From Gammaproteobacteria bacterium (GTDB taxonomy: Bacteria; Pseudomonadota; Gammaproteobacteria; Steroidobacterales; Foliamicaceae): a DNA stretch of 64,000 bases. Shown piece after piece: positions 30,435-40,189 of this stretch (positions are counted from its first letter, which is position 1; each line of letters opens with the position of its first letter). A model generated the notes under the pieces. The model did no database searches and was not told where the DNA came from. It saw nothing but the letters and a program-made list of their open reading frames with translations. The stretch lies in assembly GCA_011523505.1 (NCBI GenBank), contig WTGP01000034.1, forward strand, positions 62,001-126,000, written 5' to 3'. A program made the position numbers and the translations under genes.

Positions 30435-31651
30435 GCCGAGTCGAAGCTGATGGCGAGCACGGCCCTGGTATTGCCAATGTTCGTTGCGTTGTGATAGACG
30501 CCCTTGGGAATGCTGACCGTGTCCCCGGCCTTCATCTCCACCGTGACGTCGTCCATCGTGTGCAGGATATGGCCCTCGACCACATGCAGCACTTCATCGC
30601 AATTGGGATGGTAGTGCCTGGGGTTGGATTTGCCGACGTCGACGATCGCGATTCCGGTAGTAAGAACATCCGTATTGCCCATGGGCCCCGTGACGTGCCA
30701 GTCGATTCGCCCCCAATCGAGTTGCATCACGGAGTATTCCTCGGCCGTCATCACTGCGGACACCGTGAACGGGTCTTTTCCATGCCGTGGATTGAGCAAT
30801 TTCGCCGCGAGCGCCGGGTCGGCGCGCGTTGCGACGCCTGTTTCCGGAATCTCGACGCGGCTTGCCCAGGCGATTCCATTCAGCAGCAGGGTGCGTACCC
30901 CCGGCACGTCGAAAGCGGACAGTTCGTTGCCGCCCGTAAAGGCAAATGAGCGTCCGCCATCGGCCCGTTCGTAGGCCCAGGCAGCCACTCCCTGGCGCGG
31001 CTCCGGCGCTTCGGCATTCGCCGCGCCTGAAAGGGGCACGATCTTTCCGCTTACAACTGGCCGTACCCGCTCGGATTCATTGTCGAAGTCCAGCGGCGGA
31101 TAGGCCTCGTCAACGTAAGCGATTTTCCCGACGCCCCGGCTTGCGGGATGATCGTTTTCCGTGGCGCTTACCGAGAAAAACGCATGCGCCAGCCCGCCGT
31201 CGGCGGGGAGGGTGCCGCCGAACCAGCTCCTGAGCGAGGGGCGCAGCGCCTCGTCATTGGTGAAGGCCGCATGATGGACCGACACCAGCGACCCCCCGTC
31301 GGACACGAAGCGGCTGACCGCGGAGCGTACGGCAGCGTCCTGAAGAGGGTTTTCCCGCCGGCCGTCGAAGTACATCACCAGCGTTGTCGCCGCATCGAGG
31401 GAAGTTTCTTCGGTCCATCCGAACGGAAAGGCCTCGACGTGGAGTTCCGTTCCTTTTTCAAACGCGCCGGATTCCGTGATCATGGTTTCCAGCGCGCGTA
31501 CGCCCGAGAAGAACTCATGTACGCCGTGCCCCTGACTGGTTCTTGCGCCAAGGATTACGATCCTGGTTTGATCGTCTTCGGCAAACCCGGGCGCGAACGG
31601 GACCAGCAACACGAGGGATAGCGCGATCCTGAAGTGCTTGATGAATGACAT
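30410..31651 (-). CDS. ThuA-domain protein fused to a C-terminal cupin
   Basis: A 413-residue exported protein. The ATG at 31651 follows AAGGAAA and starts a signal peptide (ALSLVLLVPFAPGFAE). A ThuA/trehalose-utilisation-type domain (about 25-260) has SLVSVHHAAFTND, HPASRGVG and FTGGNELSAFDVPGVRTLLLNGIAWA. The last 120 residues are a cupin with a full metal set (HYHPNCDEVLHVVEGH, then IPKGVYHNATN). ThuA proteins are linked to sugar catabolism. The cupin half probably binds or modifies a related compound. It sits between DUF1080 and the TIM-barrel partner of the Tm-1-like protein. Confidence 0.88.
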   Translation of the reverse strand: MSFIKHFRIALSLVLLVPFAPGFAEDDQTRIVILGARTSQGHGVHEFFSGVRALETMITESGAFEKGTELHVEAFPFGWTEETSLDAATTLVMYFDGRRENPLQDAAVRSAVSRFVSDGGSLVSVHHAAFTNDEALRPSLRSWFGGTLPADGGLAHAFFSVSATENDHPASRGVGKIAYVDEAYPPLDFDNESERVRPVVSGKIVPLSGAANAEAPEPRQGVAAWAYERADGGRSFAFTGGNELSAFDVPGVRTLLLNGIAWASRVEIPETGVATRADPALAAKLLNPRHGKDPFTVSAVMTAEEYSVMQLDWGRIDWHVTGPMGNTDVLTTGIAIVDVGKSNPRHYHPNCDEVLHVVEGHILHTMDDVTVEMKAGDTVSIPKGVYHNATNIGNTRAVLAISFDSAWREVIGE

Positions 31652-31683
31652 AGTTGTTTCCTTTGTTTTGTAGGGTTGGGGGG

Positions 31684-32523
31684 TCAATCGGCCAGAGGGA
31701 GATTTTTGAAGGCCTCGACCTGGCCGGATATGGCCCGCTCGGTCGGCAGCCTTTCGATGCTGGAAGCGCCGAAAAACCCATTGATTCCGGGAAGCATGCG
31801 CAGGGCGGCGCCGACGGCGTCTGGCTCGTCCAGCGGCCCTCCGTGCGCGATCACAATGACGTCTTCCCGCACGCTCCGGCCGGCTTCCGCGATTTCCATG
31901 ACTTTGCGGACGGAATCCTCCAGCGTGCTCGCCACAGTGGCGCCGATGCTTCCCGCCGTCGTGAGGCCGAGATGCGCCACCAGTTGGTCTGCGCCCGCTT
32001 CGGTCATCGCCCGGGCTTCATCGGCATTGAAAACGTACGGCGAAGTGAACAGGTCCAGGTCATGGGCCTGCGAGATCATTTCCACTTCCTTGTCATACCC
32101 CATTCCGGTGCCTTCCAGGTTGGCCCGGAAGTTGCCGTCTATCAGCCCCACCGTGGGGAAGTTCTGAACGCCGGCAAACCCCATGTCCTTGAGCTGGCGC
32201 AGAAACAGCGGCATGTTCCTGAACGGGTCCGTGCCGCAGACGCCGGCCAGCACGGGCGTGTCCCGCACCACGGTAAGCACTTCGGCAGCCATTTCGACCA
32301 CGATGGCGTTGGCGTCCCCATACGGCATCAGGCCCGCCAGAGAACCCCGGCCGGCCATGCGGTAGCGCCCGGAGTTGTAGATGATGATCAGATCGGCGCC
32401 GCCCGCCTCCGCAAACTTTGCCGAGATCCCCGTTCCGGCGCCGCAGCCGACAATCGGCCTGCCGGCGCTGATCTGCCCTTGCAGCCTTGCGACAATTTCT
32501 TCACGCGCAATCGTCATGTGCAA
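31684..32523 (-). CDS. TIM-barrel PEP-hydrolase-like protein (Tm-1 C-terminal half)
   Basis: A 279-residue TIM-barrel protein of the PEP_hydrolase family. Marks are [23 protein letters not shown], the Tyr/Arg-rich [50 protein letters not shown] and a final [11 protein letters not shown]. It equals the C-terminal half of plant Tm-1. The likely functional partner, the UPF0261 half, is at 27386-28579. The enzymatic reaction is not established. Confidence 0.9.
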   Translation of the reverse strand: MHMTIAREEIVARLQGQISAGRPIVGCGAGTGISAKFAEAGGADLIIIYNSGRYRMAGRGSLAGLMPYGDANAIVVEMAAEVLTVVRDTPVLAGVCGTDPFRNMPLFLRQLKDMGFAGVQNFPTVGLIDGNFRANLEGTGMGYDKEVEMISQAHDLDLFTSPYVFNADEARAMTEAGADQLVAHLGLTTAGSIGATVASTLEDSVRKVMEIAEAGRSVREDVIVIAHGGPLDEPDAVGAALRMLPGINGFFGASSIERLPTERAISGQVEAFKNLPLAD

Positions 32524-32540
32524 TCCTCCTCCCCTGCCGC

Positions 32541-34250
32541 CTACAGAAACAGGTCGACGATTTCCGCATCCGGATTGTTACGGACCCCGCTGACATCGTC
32601 GAAAATCATGGTGGGTCTGGTAGCGGCGCTGTACTGCGGCCAATCGGGCAATCCCGGAGCATTCGGGTCGCCCCCCGCAGCGAACTGCGCCCAGTAACGG
32701 GTCATCAACTCGGACAGTACGCGTGGCCGCTCGCCGCCGCCGGTCTGTTCCGCAACCATCTCCGTGTTGGCGAACACGAAGGTGATATCGCTGGTGTGGT
32801 AGGCGCGCGGGCGCCCGTCGAACAGGTCGGTGCGCCAGTCGAACAGGTAGTTGAATACCCTGCGGTCATGTACGGCGCTGGCGCGGTTGCAGTACTCGAC
32901 GGCGGACAGCCGGAACCTGCGGGTCAAAAGCACCGACAGCACATCGACCGGTCGCCATTCGGTATCGGTCTTTCGCGCCGCCTCGATGGCGGCATCCGTC
33001 CGGCCGTGCAGTTCCGGTTCCAGCTGTTCCTTCAGTCCCGACCAGGACAATTCCTCAAGATGCGGATTGTTTCCGCTGGGCGAGATTTCGTTGCGCGTGC
33101 TGCCGCAGATGAGCGGAATGTTCGCGGCTTCGGACATGGCCGCGGTCGAGCCGGGCTGGTGAGGCAGAAACGGCGTCCCCGCGGTGGGCTGGTAGCGCCA
33201 GGAGCGCCCCGCCCAGCGGGACGTCTCGATCTCTTGCACCCGGACCGCGTCGCTTGCCGCCTTCGCCGCCCGCAGGAACTCTGCGACCGGCAGTTCCCTG
33301 AGCCTGCGCACCGATCCCGCGCCGGGCGGCAGTTCGAGGACGCGCAGGATTTCCCGGGTGAGCCTGGAAGCGGTTTCCTGGTCGTGCACCTCAAGACGTG
33401 CGCCGCTTTGAATGACTGCCCGGTGAAACAATCCGGACGCCTCGGGCATGGCAAGCAGGACGCTGATCTTGTAACCGCCTCCGGACTGGCCGAAGAGGGT
33501 GATGTTGTCGGCGTCACCGCCAAATCTCTCGATGTTGGCGCGCAGCCATTTCAGCGCGTCAACCAGGTCCAGGATTCCGGCGGCCGGCGACTCGGAGAAC
33601 GATTCACCCATATCGGTATAGAAATCCGTGTATCCCAGCGCGTCAATGCGGTGATTGAGGCTCACCACCACCACGTTCCGGCGCCGGGCGAGGTTTTCCC
33701 CGTCGCAACTCAGGAATTCCTGGCTGCTGCCCCTGCGAAAGCCCCCGGGGTGCAGCCACACCATCACGGGCCTTTTGGTTTCGCGGGCGACCGGGGACCA
33801 GATGTTCAGGCGCAAACAGTCTTCCATCGCATCGCTGGGCTGTCCGTTCGGTGCGAGAAACCGGAACACGTCGTGGGCGCGGTCGCGGCTGTCCTCCGGG
33901 ATCACGGGGCAAATCGGGCCGTAGTTCAAGGCCCGGCGGATCCCGGTCCAGGGTGTCAGGGCCGGGGCCCGGGCAAAGCGGAAATCGCCCACCGGCGGGT
34001 CCGCGTAGGGCACGCCCTTGTAGATGGCCACGCCGCCGCTCTCGTATCCCCGGAGCTTTCCGGCGGTCGTCTCGACCGCGGCGGGATTGGTGCGGAGCTG
34101 CCCGGCGGCGCGATTCGGTGGATCGAAGGCGGCATCGGCGCCACCTGGTGCGGCCGTCGCGGCCAGCGGCGCCGCGGCGACGGCCGCAACGACTTCCCGG
34201 CGGCTGAAACCTGCGCCTTTGCTTTGCTGATGAGCCTGCCTGGGGGGCAT
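32541..34250 (-). CDS. Type-B carboxylesterase with Tat leader
   Basis: A 569-residue secreted esterase. The leader carries [19 protein letters not shown], a Tat-like signal. The esterase fold shows [25 protein letters not shown], the oxyanion [10 protein letters not shown], and the nucleophile elbow [10 protein letters not shown] (Ser in GQSGG). A late DITFVFAN region carries the catalytic-His neighbourhood. Probable role: removing acyl groups from glycans or glycosides in the locus. Confidence 0.92.
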   Translation of the reverse strand: MPPRQAHQQSKGAGFSRREVVAAVAAAPLAATAAPGGADAAFDPPNRAAGQLRTNPAAVETTAGKLRGYESGGVAIYKGVPYADPPVGDFRFARAPALTPWTGIRRALNYGPICPVIPEDSRDRAHDVFRFLAPNGQPSDAMEDCLRLNIWSPVARETKRPVMVWLHPGGFRRGSSQEFLSCDGENLARRRNVVVVSLNHRIDALGYTDFYTDMGESFSESPAAGILDLVDALKWLRANIERFGGDADNITLFGQSGGGYKISVLLAMPEASGLFHRAVIQSGARLEVHDQETASRLTREILRVLELPPGAGSVRRLRELPVAEFLRAAKAASDAVRVQEIETSRWAGRSWRYQPTAGTPFLPHQPGSTAAMSEAANIPLICGSTRNEISPSGNNPHLEELSWSGLKEQLEPELHGRTDAAIEAARKTDTEWRPVDVLSVLLTRRFRLSAVEYCNRASAVHDRRVFNYLFDWRTDLFDGRPRAYHTSDITFVFANTEMVAEQTGGGERPRVLSELMTRYWAQFAAGGDPNAPGLPDWPQYSAATRPTMIFDDVSGVRNNPDAEIVDLFL

Positions 34251-34262
34251 CGCAATGGGGGA

Positions 34263-35699
34263 TCAGTAGGGAACGCGCATCGGTGCGTCCGGGCGCTTGT
34301 CGAGAGGATCGAAGAGGCGGACATTGCGTCCCAGGCGATCGTAATCGCCCATGTCCGCGCGAACGGACTCGGCGAAACCGAGCAGATTGGCCACGATGTC
34401 CGGATGCTCCCGGGACAGGTCGTAGCGTTCGCCGAAGTCGCTCCTGAGATCAAAAAGCATGGGACTTTCGATCGCCGCCGCGTCTTCGGGGTCTACATGA
34501 TCCGACGGCGTCAGCGGCGCCACCCAATCGGGGTCCCGGGGGCGCGGAAGATGGAGCTTCCACCTGCCCTGCCGCACGGCCTGGAGATGGGTCCACAGGA
34601 AGTAGGCAAAGTCATTGCGCGGGCTGCGCTCGGAATCGCCGTTGATGAAACCGCTGCTGTCCAGCCCGTCAATGACCCGGTCCGAGGGAATCGCCGCGTT
34701 CGCCAAGGCGGCGAAAGTGGGGAAGAAATCCTGCAACCCCATGATCTCGGAACTGGTTCGACCGGGTGCGATCCTGCCGGGGGCCCAGATTACGCAGGGT
34801 ACGCGGAACCCTCCTTCCCAGGCGGACGCCTTGCCGCTGCGGAATGGGCCCGCCGAACCGCCGTCTTCGCGCTTGACGATCCAGGGGCCATTGTCGCTGG
34901 TAAACACGACGTAGGTGTTGTCCGCCAGGCCCAGCCGCGCGACCTCGTCGACGATCCGGCCGACATGGAAATCCAGTTCCTCGATGGTGTCGCCGTAGAG
35001 TCCGCGGGGCGATCCTCCGCGGAATTCTGCGGATGCATCCAGCGCGACATGGGGCATGTTCGGGCAGAAGTACACGAAGAACGGCTTGTCCGCGCTGCTC
35101 CTGATGAATTCGATGGTTTCGTCGGCATAACGCTTCGGCAGCGCCGCCTGATCGGGCGCCTTTTCGATCATCCGTCCGTCGCGCAGCAGGACGATATCCT
35201 CGGGCCAGTCGTTGCTCGCGGGCGTGCCGAAGTGAACGTCGAATCCCTGCGACGGCGGCAGAAGTTCGGTTTTCCAGCGGTTGTTCGAGTGGCCGCCCAG
35301 CCCCCATTTGCCGATCATTGCGCTGGTATACCCGGCCGGCCGCAGGACCTCGGCAAGCGTGATCTCACGGTCGTGAAGCACCGTGTGGCGGCTCTTCGTA
35401 TTGCCGGGTTCGGCCACGCGTATCGGGTAGCAGCCGGTCATCATCGCCGCGCGCGCGGGGCCGCAGAACGGCTCCGCATACATGCAGGTCAGCTTCAGCC
35501 CCTCGGCGGCGAGTGCGTCTATGCGGGGCGTTCGGATGTTCGGCGAGCCGAACGTGCCGACATCGCCGTAACCCAGGTCGTCGGCGAGTATCAGAACGAT
35601 GTTCGGCGGCGGTCCGGACCACGCGCGAGGCGCCGCCAGGGCCGGCAGCGCAGCGCCGATTCCTGCTTTCAGCATTGTGCGCCGGGTAATCATGGGCAA
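34263..35699 (-). CDS. Tat-exported sulfatase (arylsulfatase type)
   Basis: A 478-residue sulfatase. The Tat leader begins MPMITRRTMLKAG. The formylglycine motif is Cys79-Gly-Pro-Ala-Arg83 in PFCGPARAAMMTG. Metal ligands are in LILADDLGYGDVG, and VVFTSDNGPW carries the downstream Asp-Asn pair. A formylglycine-generating enzyme is required but is not in this window. Likely substrate: sulfate esters on a glycan. Its leader is the same as that of the GH116 gene because of a local duplication. Confidence 0.95.
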   Translation of the reverse strand: MPMITRRTMLKAGIGAALPALAAPRAWSGPPPNIVLILADDLGYGDVGTFGSPNIRTPRIDALAAEGLKLTCMYAEPFCGPARAAMMTGCYPIRVAEPGNTKSRHTVLHDREITLAEVLRPAGYTSAMIGKWGLGGHSNNRWKTELLPPSQGFDVHFGTPASNDWPEDIVLLRDGRMIEKAPDQAALPKRYADETIEFIRSSADKPFFVYFCPNMPHVALDASAEFRGGSPRGLYGDTIEELDFHVGRIVDEVARLGLADNTYVVFTSDNGPWIVKREDGGSAGPFRSGKASAWEGGFRVPCVIWAPGRIAPGRTSSEIMGLQDFFPTFAALANAAIPSDRVIDGLDSSGFINGDSERSPRNDFAYFLWTHLQAVRQGRWKLHLPRPRDPDWVAPLTPSDHVDPEDAAAIESPMLFDLRSDFGERYDLSREHPDIVANLLGFAESVRADMGDYDRLGRNVRLFDPLDKRPDAPMRVPY

Positions 35700-35820
35700 C
35701 CGCGGGTCCTCGAACCGATCAGCACAATTGCGCTAAACCTGCACTACTCTAATAAGTTTGGGAGGCGCCGACAAGCGCGGACGACTGGATGCGCAATTCC
35801 AGGGCATCGCCGGCCGACAA
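35638..35820. repeat. 183-bp duplicated block, copy 1
   Basis: This block aligns without gaps to 38477-38659, offset 2839 bp. It contains the sulfatase start (Tat leader), the intergenic gap and the last 23 codons of the GH116 gene. Identity is nearly complete over the leader and drops toward the GH116 end. Confidence 0.9.
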
Positions 35821-38538
35821 TCGAATGGGCATGTCGAAGCGCACCAGGCAATCCTGGCCATTGCTGCTTACCGTTGCATGGCCCATTGATGTGACTACGC
35901 TAGCGGCAGTCTCATTGGAACGTGTGCGCAGTGTCATGGTTCGCAGCTTGAGCGTGCCGTGGTTGACAGTCAGCTGCACGGCCAGCGCGGCTCCGGCGCG
36001 CCGTTGTTCGAAGCTGCCCCAACCCTCGGGCGCCGTGAACGCCGCCTTGAAATTGCCGTCCTGCGCAAGGCGGGGCTTGAAGCCGATATGCTGCCGGGGG
36101 CCGTCAATCTCGTATCCGCACAAGGCCAGGAATATCCCGTACGCCGACATGGCGCGGGAGTAGTGGTCCGAGCACTCGATCTCGTTGTAGGGATTTCTTG
36201 CCTTTGCCCGATAGCGATCGTGCACGGCCCGCGTTATCGCCAGGCCCTTCTCCAGCAGGTCCGGCTGCGCGTCGCTCTCCCAGATCATGTGCCCGGCGAG
36301 CTGGTATTCGAGGCCCTGAAAGCAGGTATTGAAATAAGCGAACTGCCAGTTGTCCTTCCACGTCTCGGGCGGGCCGCCATTGGGCCAGGTGCATGTGAGC
36401 ACGCCCGCATCGCCCACCAGTGCATAGGGGTTGCCGCGGTGACGCGGGTCTTTGATCGAGGCCTGGTAGCGGCCCACGTCCGGGCAGAAGTTATGGTCCC
36501 AGATGCGGGCCAGGGCCCGGCGAATCATGCCGCCGTCGAAAAGGCGGCCCAGTCGCAACTGAAACGCCCACCACTGGCCGATCACCTGGTCGATATGGCA
36601 GCCATCGCCGAGCCCGATCTCGCCGGGTAGTGAAGGATCTTCCTCCTGGACGAAATAGCCGAATTCGGTGCGAAAAAGAGCGGCGATGCCTCTGCGTCCC
36701 TGATCGGCGATGGCACGGCACCTGCGGGCGAAATCATCGTCGCCCACGGTTTCGGCCATGCGCTCGCCGGCCGCCAGCGCCGCAACGTACAGCGACGCGA
36801 AGGCCGGCACCTTTCCGTACCAGCTCGCATCCAACGTGTTGGACTGTTGGCCGCCCGGGATTCCGTCCACACGTCCGTCGCGGGCGTCCGTAGCGATCAG
36901 GAATTCGATCGCTTTTCGCGTCTTCGGCCAAACGCGGTTCAGGAAGCCGTCGTCCGAGCTCATCTGGTGCTCGCGCAAGGTTCGCAGGACCACTCCGGCT
37001 TGTCCGTCAATGGCGACCGAATCTTCGAACTCGGCGCGCGAACGGACCCCGCCGTCGGTGCGGAAAGCGATGCCGTAATCGGTGCGTTCCCTCAAATCAC
37101 GCTCCAGCGACGGGAACAGCCGGGCGACCGCCTGCGCATAGTGCCAGACATGCGTGCAGGTGCCGGGACAGCAGCCCACGCCCTCCCAGCCCCAGAACCG
37201 TCCGTTCTCGAATCGGATCGAGGTGTTGGTCTGCAGTGCGTTGACCGAATTGAAGCAACGTTCCAGAAGCCAATGGGGCAGGGTGCTGTCGTACCAGGTA
37301 TCCCGCCAGCGCACGGTAGCCTGGCGGAGTTGGAGTTTGTCCTCGGCCAGGCTCCGGGCGGCGTCCGCCGCATTGCCGAAGCGGTTCACATACCAGCGCC
37401 TGGCCCTGGCCTGCGGGAAGGCGCGCTGATTGCTGTCCCAGGTCCTGGCCTGAAGACGGAGGTTGGGGAAATGCCAGGCGACGACGAAATCGCAGTCGTG
37501 AGAATCTCCCACGGTCAGGTTGAACCGGCTGGACAGGCCCGCAATCGCCGGGGACCAGGGGTGCGACTGATAGGGCTCGGCTTTGGATCCTTCGCCGCCG
37601 TCGCGTTGCAGGAACGCATACGTGGCGGCGCGGGCCTGAGGATCGCTGCAGGCAAGCGCAAAGGACCCGAAGTCCGGGAGGTCCTCGATCGGGGGCTGAT
37701 CTCGCTCCGTTAGCTGGCTTCCGGTGAGAACGCGGCCCAGCACGCCGATACCGTTTTCCAGGCGGAAGACACGGTTTTCCAGCGGAGCGTCATTTCGATG
37801 GGCGTTGTAACGGAGCGCCGGGTTCTCGAACCATCCTTCGATCCCGCCCTCGAGATTTTCGGAGCCGGTATTGCGGATGCGATAGCGAAGCAGGACCGCC
37901 GGCCGCGAGGAGTGATCGGCCTCCAGCGGAACAAAGGGCGTCATGGCCTCAAGATCGACCTGGATGCCGTCCGGGCCGGATCGGTAGCGAACATGCGCCG
38001 TCGGGGCGGTACCGGTGAAGGCGATATCGCTGAAACCGGTATGGTCCAGCGGAAATCTTGCCTCCGAGCCGTTCCGGCGGATAACCAGCGCGAATCCCTG
38101 TTCAAAACGCCAGGGGCTGTCCGCCTGTGTGGGAGGTTCGAGGAAATTGGCCCCGTCTCTCTCCCTTAGCCGGCCGCCGCGCAGATTCGTATGCTTGCCC
38201 GGCTTCAGGGTGGAGGGCACCACGCCTTCATGGGCCTGATTGAAAATATCCCAGCACCATAGCTTCCCGTCGCCTCCCAGGTACACCGTGCCGGCGCCGA
38301 TTCCGCCGATCGGCATGCCGACGTATCGCTGTTCGTCCCAGGTCCGATAGACTCGCGCCGTTCCCCGTTCGGAAAGGCGGTCAAGCCATTCCCGGCTGAG
38401 TTTCTTGTCCAGCGGCACACTTCGCAGCTCCGCGGGGAAGGGACCTGCGAGTACCGCGGCGGGCCGCGTCAGTGAAAGGGCCGGCAGCGCAGCGCCGATT
38501 CCTGCCTTCAGCATGGTGCGCCGGGTAATCATGGGCAA
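35749..38538 (-). CDS. GH116-family glycoside hydrolase (glucosylceramidase-like)
   Basis: A 929-residue Tat-exported enzyme. It has an N-terminal beta-sandwich (GMPIGGIGAGTVYLGGDGKLWCWDIFN) and an alpha/alpha barrel with RFWGWEGVGCCPGTCTHVWHYAQ, containing the likely nucleophile Glu, and DGCHIDQVIGQWW, containing the likely acid/base Asp. GH116 members are beta-glucosidases, xylosidases and GBA2-type glucosylceramidases. The first 21 residues are identical to those of the sulfatase. It is co-directional with sulfatase and esterase and divergent from GH29. Confidence 0.92.
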   Translation of the reverse strand: MPMITRRTMLKAGIGAALPALSLTRPAAVLAGPFPAELRSVPLDKKLSREWLDRLSERGTARVYRTWDEQRYVGMPIGGIGAGTVYLGGDGKLWCWDIFNQAHEGVVPSTLKPGKHTNLRGGRLRERDGANFLEPPTQADSPWRFEQGFALVIRRNGSEARFPLDHTGFSDIAFTGTAPTAHVRYRSGPDGIQVDLEAMTPFVPLEADHSSRPAVLLRYRIRNTGSENLEGGIEGWFENPALRYNAHRNDAPLENRVFRLENGIGVLGRVLTGSQLTERDQPPIEDLPDFGSFALACSDPQARAATYAFLQRDGGEGSKAEPYQSHPWSPAIAGLSSRFNLTVGDSHDCDFVVAWHFPNLRLQARTWDSNQRAFPQARARRWYVNRFGNAADAARSLAEDKLQLRQATVRWRDTWYDSTLPHWLLERCFNSVNALQTNTSIRFENGRFWGWEGVGCCPGTCTHVWHYAQAVARLFPSLERDLRERTDYGIAFRTDGGVRSRAEFEDSVAIDGQAGVVLRTLREHQMSSDDGFLNRVWPKTRKAIEFLIATDARDGRVDGIPGGQQSNTLDASWYGKVPAFASLYVAALAAGERMAETVGDDDFARRCRAIADQGRRGIAALFRTEFGYFVQEEDPSLPGEIGLGDGCHIDQVIGQWWAFQLRLGRLFDGGMIRRALARIWDHNFCPDVGRYQASIKDPRHRGNPYALVGDAGVLTCTWPNGGPPETWKDNWQFAYFNTCFQGLEYQLAGHMIWESDAQPDLLEKGLAITRAVHDRYRAKARNPYNEIECSDHYSRAMSAYGIFLALCGYEIDGPRQHIGFKPRLAQDGNFKAAFTAPEGWGSFEQRRAGAALAVQLTVNHGTLKLRTMTLRTRSNETAASVVTSMGHATVSSNGQDCLVRFDMPIRLSAGDALELRIQSSALVGASQTY

Positions 38539-38659
38539 CCGCGGGTCCTCGAACCAATCAGCAAAATTGCGCTAAACTTACTTTACTCTAATAAGTTTGG
38601 AAGGCGCGGGCAAGCGCGACCGTCCGGACGCGTAATGCCAGCGCGTCTCCGGTCGAAAA
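38477..38659. repeat. 183-bp duplicated block, copy 2
   Basis: Second copy of the block at 35638-35820. It contains the GH116 start, the intergenic gap and a stub of a GH116-like 3' end. It shows that a GH116-like gene once ended here, upstream of the present one. Confidence 0.9.
38588..38659 (-). pseudogene. 3' stub of a second GH116-like gene
   Basis: Read on the minus strand, this segment gives FSTGDALALRVRTVALARAF followed by QTY and a stop. It aligns residue by residue with LSAGDALELRIQSSALVGAS plus QTY and stop at the end of the intact GH116. Upstream of the stub the similarity stops, so the rest of the gene has been deleted. Confidence 0.8.
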
Positions 38660-38794
38660 ATGGAAGGCGGCGGCTCTTCACGGGCATTTCTATAGAATGG
38701 CCCGCACCGGCATCGACCGGGGAACCGGGCCTGCCGTTTCTTTGCCGAGCGCCCGACGGCACCATCGCTACGCAGGATATTCCGGAGATCACTC

Positions 38795-40123
38795 ATGTCC
38801 GCCACAAATCTTTCCTTACTGAAGCCGGATTCCGAGAGGAAGAACTGGTTCATTCATGACCGTTTCGGAATGATCATTCATTTCGGCCTCTACTCGCTTC
38901 ATACGCAAGGCGCCTGGTACCGGAGCCGGCAGGAATTGCCCCACGAGCACATTCTGAAGTACTTCAATCAGTTCAACCCCGACCTCTATGACCCTGGGGA
39001 CTGGGCCCGGCGAGCCCGGCGCGCCGGCATGACCCACATGACACTGACCTCCAAGCACCACGATGGCTTTTGCCTCTGGCCGACCGGGGAAACCGATTTC
39101 AACGTAAGCAACACACCCTACGGCAGGGATCTCATCGGTCCATTTGTCGAAGCCTGCCGCGCAGAGGGCCTGAAGGTGGGCCTCTACTACTCCCTGATCG
39201 ACTGGAGCCACAGGGATTTCGCGATCGATCCCTTTCATCCCCTGCGTAATATCGAAGACCTTGAAGGCTACAACGCGAAGTGCGACGTTGCACGCTACCA
39301 GGCGTTCATGAAGGCCCAGGTCACGGAACTGCTGACTCAATACGGAGAAATCAGCCATTTCTTCCCGGATTTCAGCTATCCGCGGGCGACGCATCGGGGC
39401 GTGTCCGGCAAGGGGCGCGATTACTGGGACAGCGAAGGGCTGCTCGCACTCGTGCGGGAGCTGCAGCCGAACGCAATTGTGAACAACCGGCTGGATCTGC
39501 TGGATCTTGAAGCCGACTTCTACACGCCCGAGTGTTTCGTGCCTCATGAAGCGCCACTGCGAAAGGGCCGGCCGGTCGATTTCGAGTCGGCTTTCACCAT
39601 GTCCGAGCGGTGGAGCTACAACCGCGACGAGGAAAGTTGGAAAAGCCCGCATCAACTGATTCGGGTTCTGGTCGACATGGTCTCCATGGGCGGCAATCTG
39701 ATGATGAACGTCGGCCCGACGGGACGGGGCATCTTGGACAAACGGACCATGGCGGCGCTTGACGTTTATGCGGACTGGATGGAACTGCACGCGCGTTCCA
39801 TATACGGATGCGGGCGGTCCCCGTTCCAGGCGCCAAAGGACTGCCGGCTGACGCAGAACGGCAATCGGGTGTATGTGCATCTGTTCAGTTGGCCCTACAA
39901 GCACCTTTACCTGGAGGGTCTGGGGGGCAAGGTCGCCTATGCGCAACTGCTGAACGACGCCAGCGAAATAACCTGGCTGCCGCCCGGCAGGCGCGTGCTC
40001 GGAGAAGGCGAGGGGCTGCAGGGACTGGATCAGGACGACTTGCCCCACGACATTCTTGTCCTGCAGCTTCCACCCGTGAAACCGCCGGTTGAAGTGCCGG
40101 TCATCGAACTCGTTCTGAAGTAG
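38795..40123 (+). CDS. Alpha-L-fucosidase (GH29)
   Basis: A 442-residue enzyme. GH29 marks are WFIHDRFGMIIHFGLYSL, the AGMTHMTLTSKHHDGFCLWP block, VGLYYSLIDWSH, and the likely nucleophile Asp in ISHFFPDFSYP. VSMGGNLMMNVGPTGRG follows. A C-terminal beta-domain ends the protein. No clear signal peptide is present, so it may act on imported fucosides in the cytoplasm. It is divergent from GH116 and converges on the TonB receptor. Confidence 0.94.
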   Translation: MSATNLSLLKPDSERKNWFIHDRFGMIIHFGLYSLHTQGAWYRSRQELPHEHILKYFNQFNPDLYDPGDWARRARRAGMTHMTLTSKHHDGFCLWPTGETDFNVSNTPYGRDLIGPFVEACRAEGLKVGLYYSLIDWSHRDFAIDPFHPLRNIEDLEGYNAKCDVARYQAFMKAQVTELLTQYGEISHFFPDFSYPRATHRGVSGKGRDYWDSEGLLALVRELQPNAIVNNRLDLLDLEADFYTPECFVPHEAPLRKGRPVDFESAFTMSERWSYNRDEESWKSPHQLIRVLVDMVSMGGNLMMNVGPTGRGILDKRTMAALDVYADWMELHARSIYGCGRSPFQAPKDCRLTQNGNRVYVHLFSWPYKHLYLEGLGGKVAYAQLLNDASEITWLPPGRRVLGEGEGLQGLDQDDLPHDILVLQLPPVKPPVEVPVIELVLK

Positions 40124-40138
40124 GCGACCGAAATAAAG

Positions 40139-40166
40139 GACGGCCTCGCGTAGCTGCGAGGCCGTC
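40139..40166 (-). terminator. Rho-independent terminator for the TonB receptor gene
   Basis: An 11-bp perfect stem GACGGCCTCGC / GCGAGGCCGTC with a 6-base loop. On the minus strand it is followed by CTTTATTT, the expected T-rich tail, 24 bp after the receptor stop. On the plus strand no T-run follows, but the hairpin may also slow transcripts from the GH29 gene. Confidence 0.82.
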
Positions 40167-40189
40167 AGCCCAAGGGGACGGGTTATGGG

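Noticed and set aside
32487..35894. A 1135-codon open frame antisense to esterase and sulfatase
   Set aside because: Arg/Gly/Ala-rich translation without domain signatures, opposite two well-supported enzymes.
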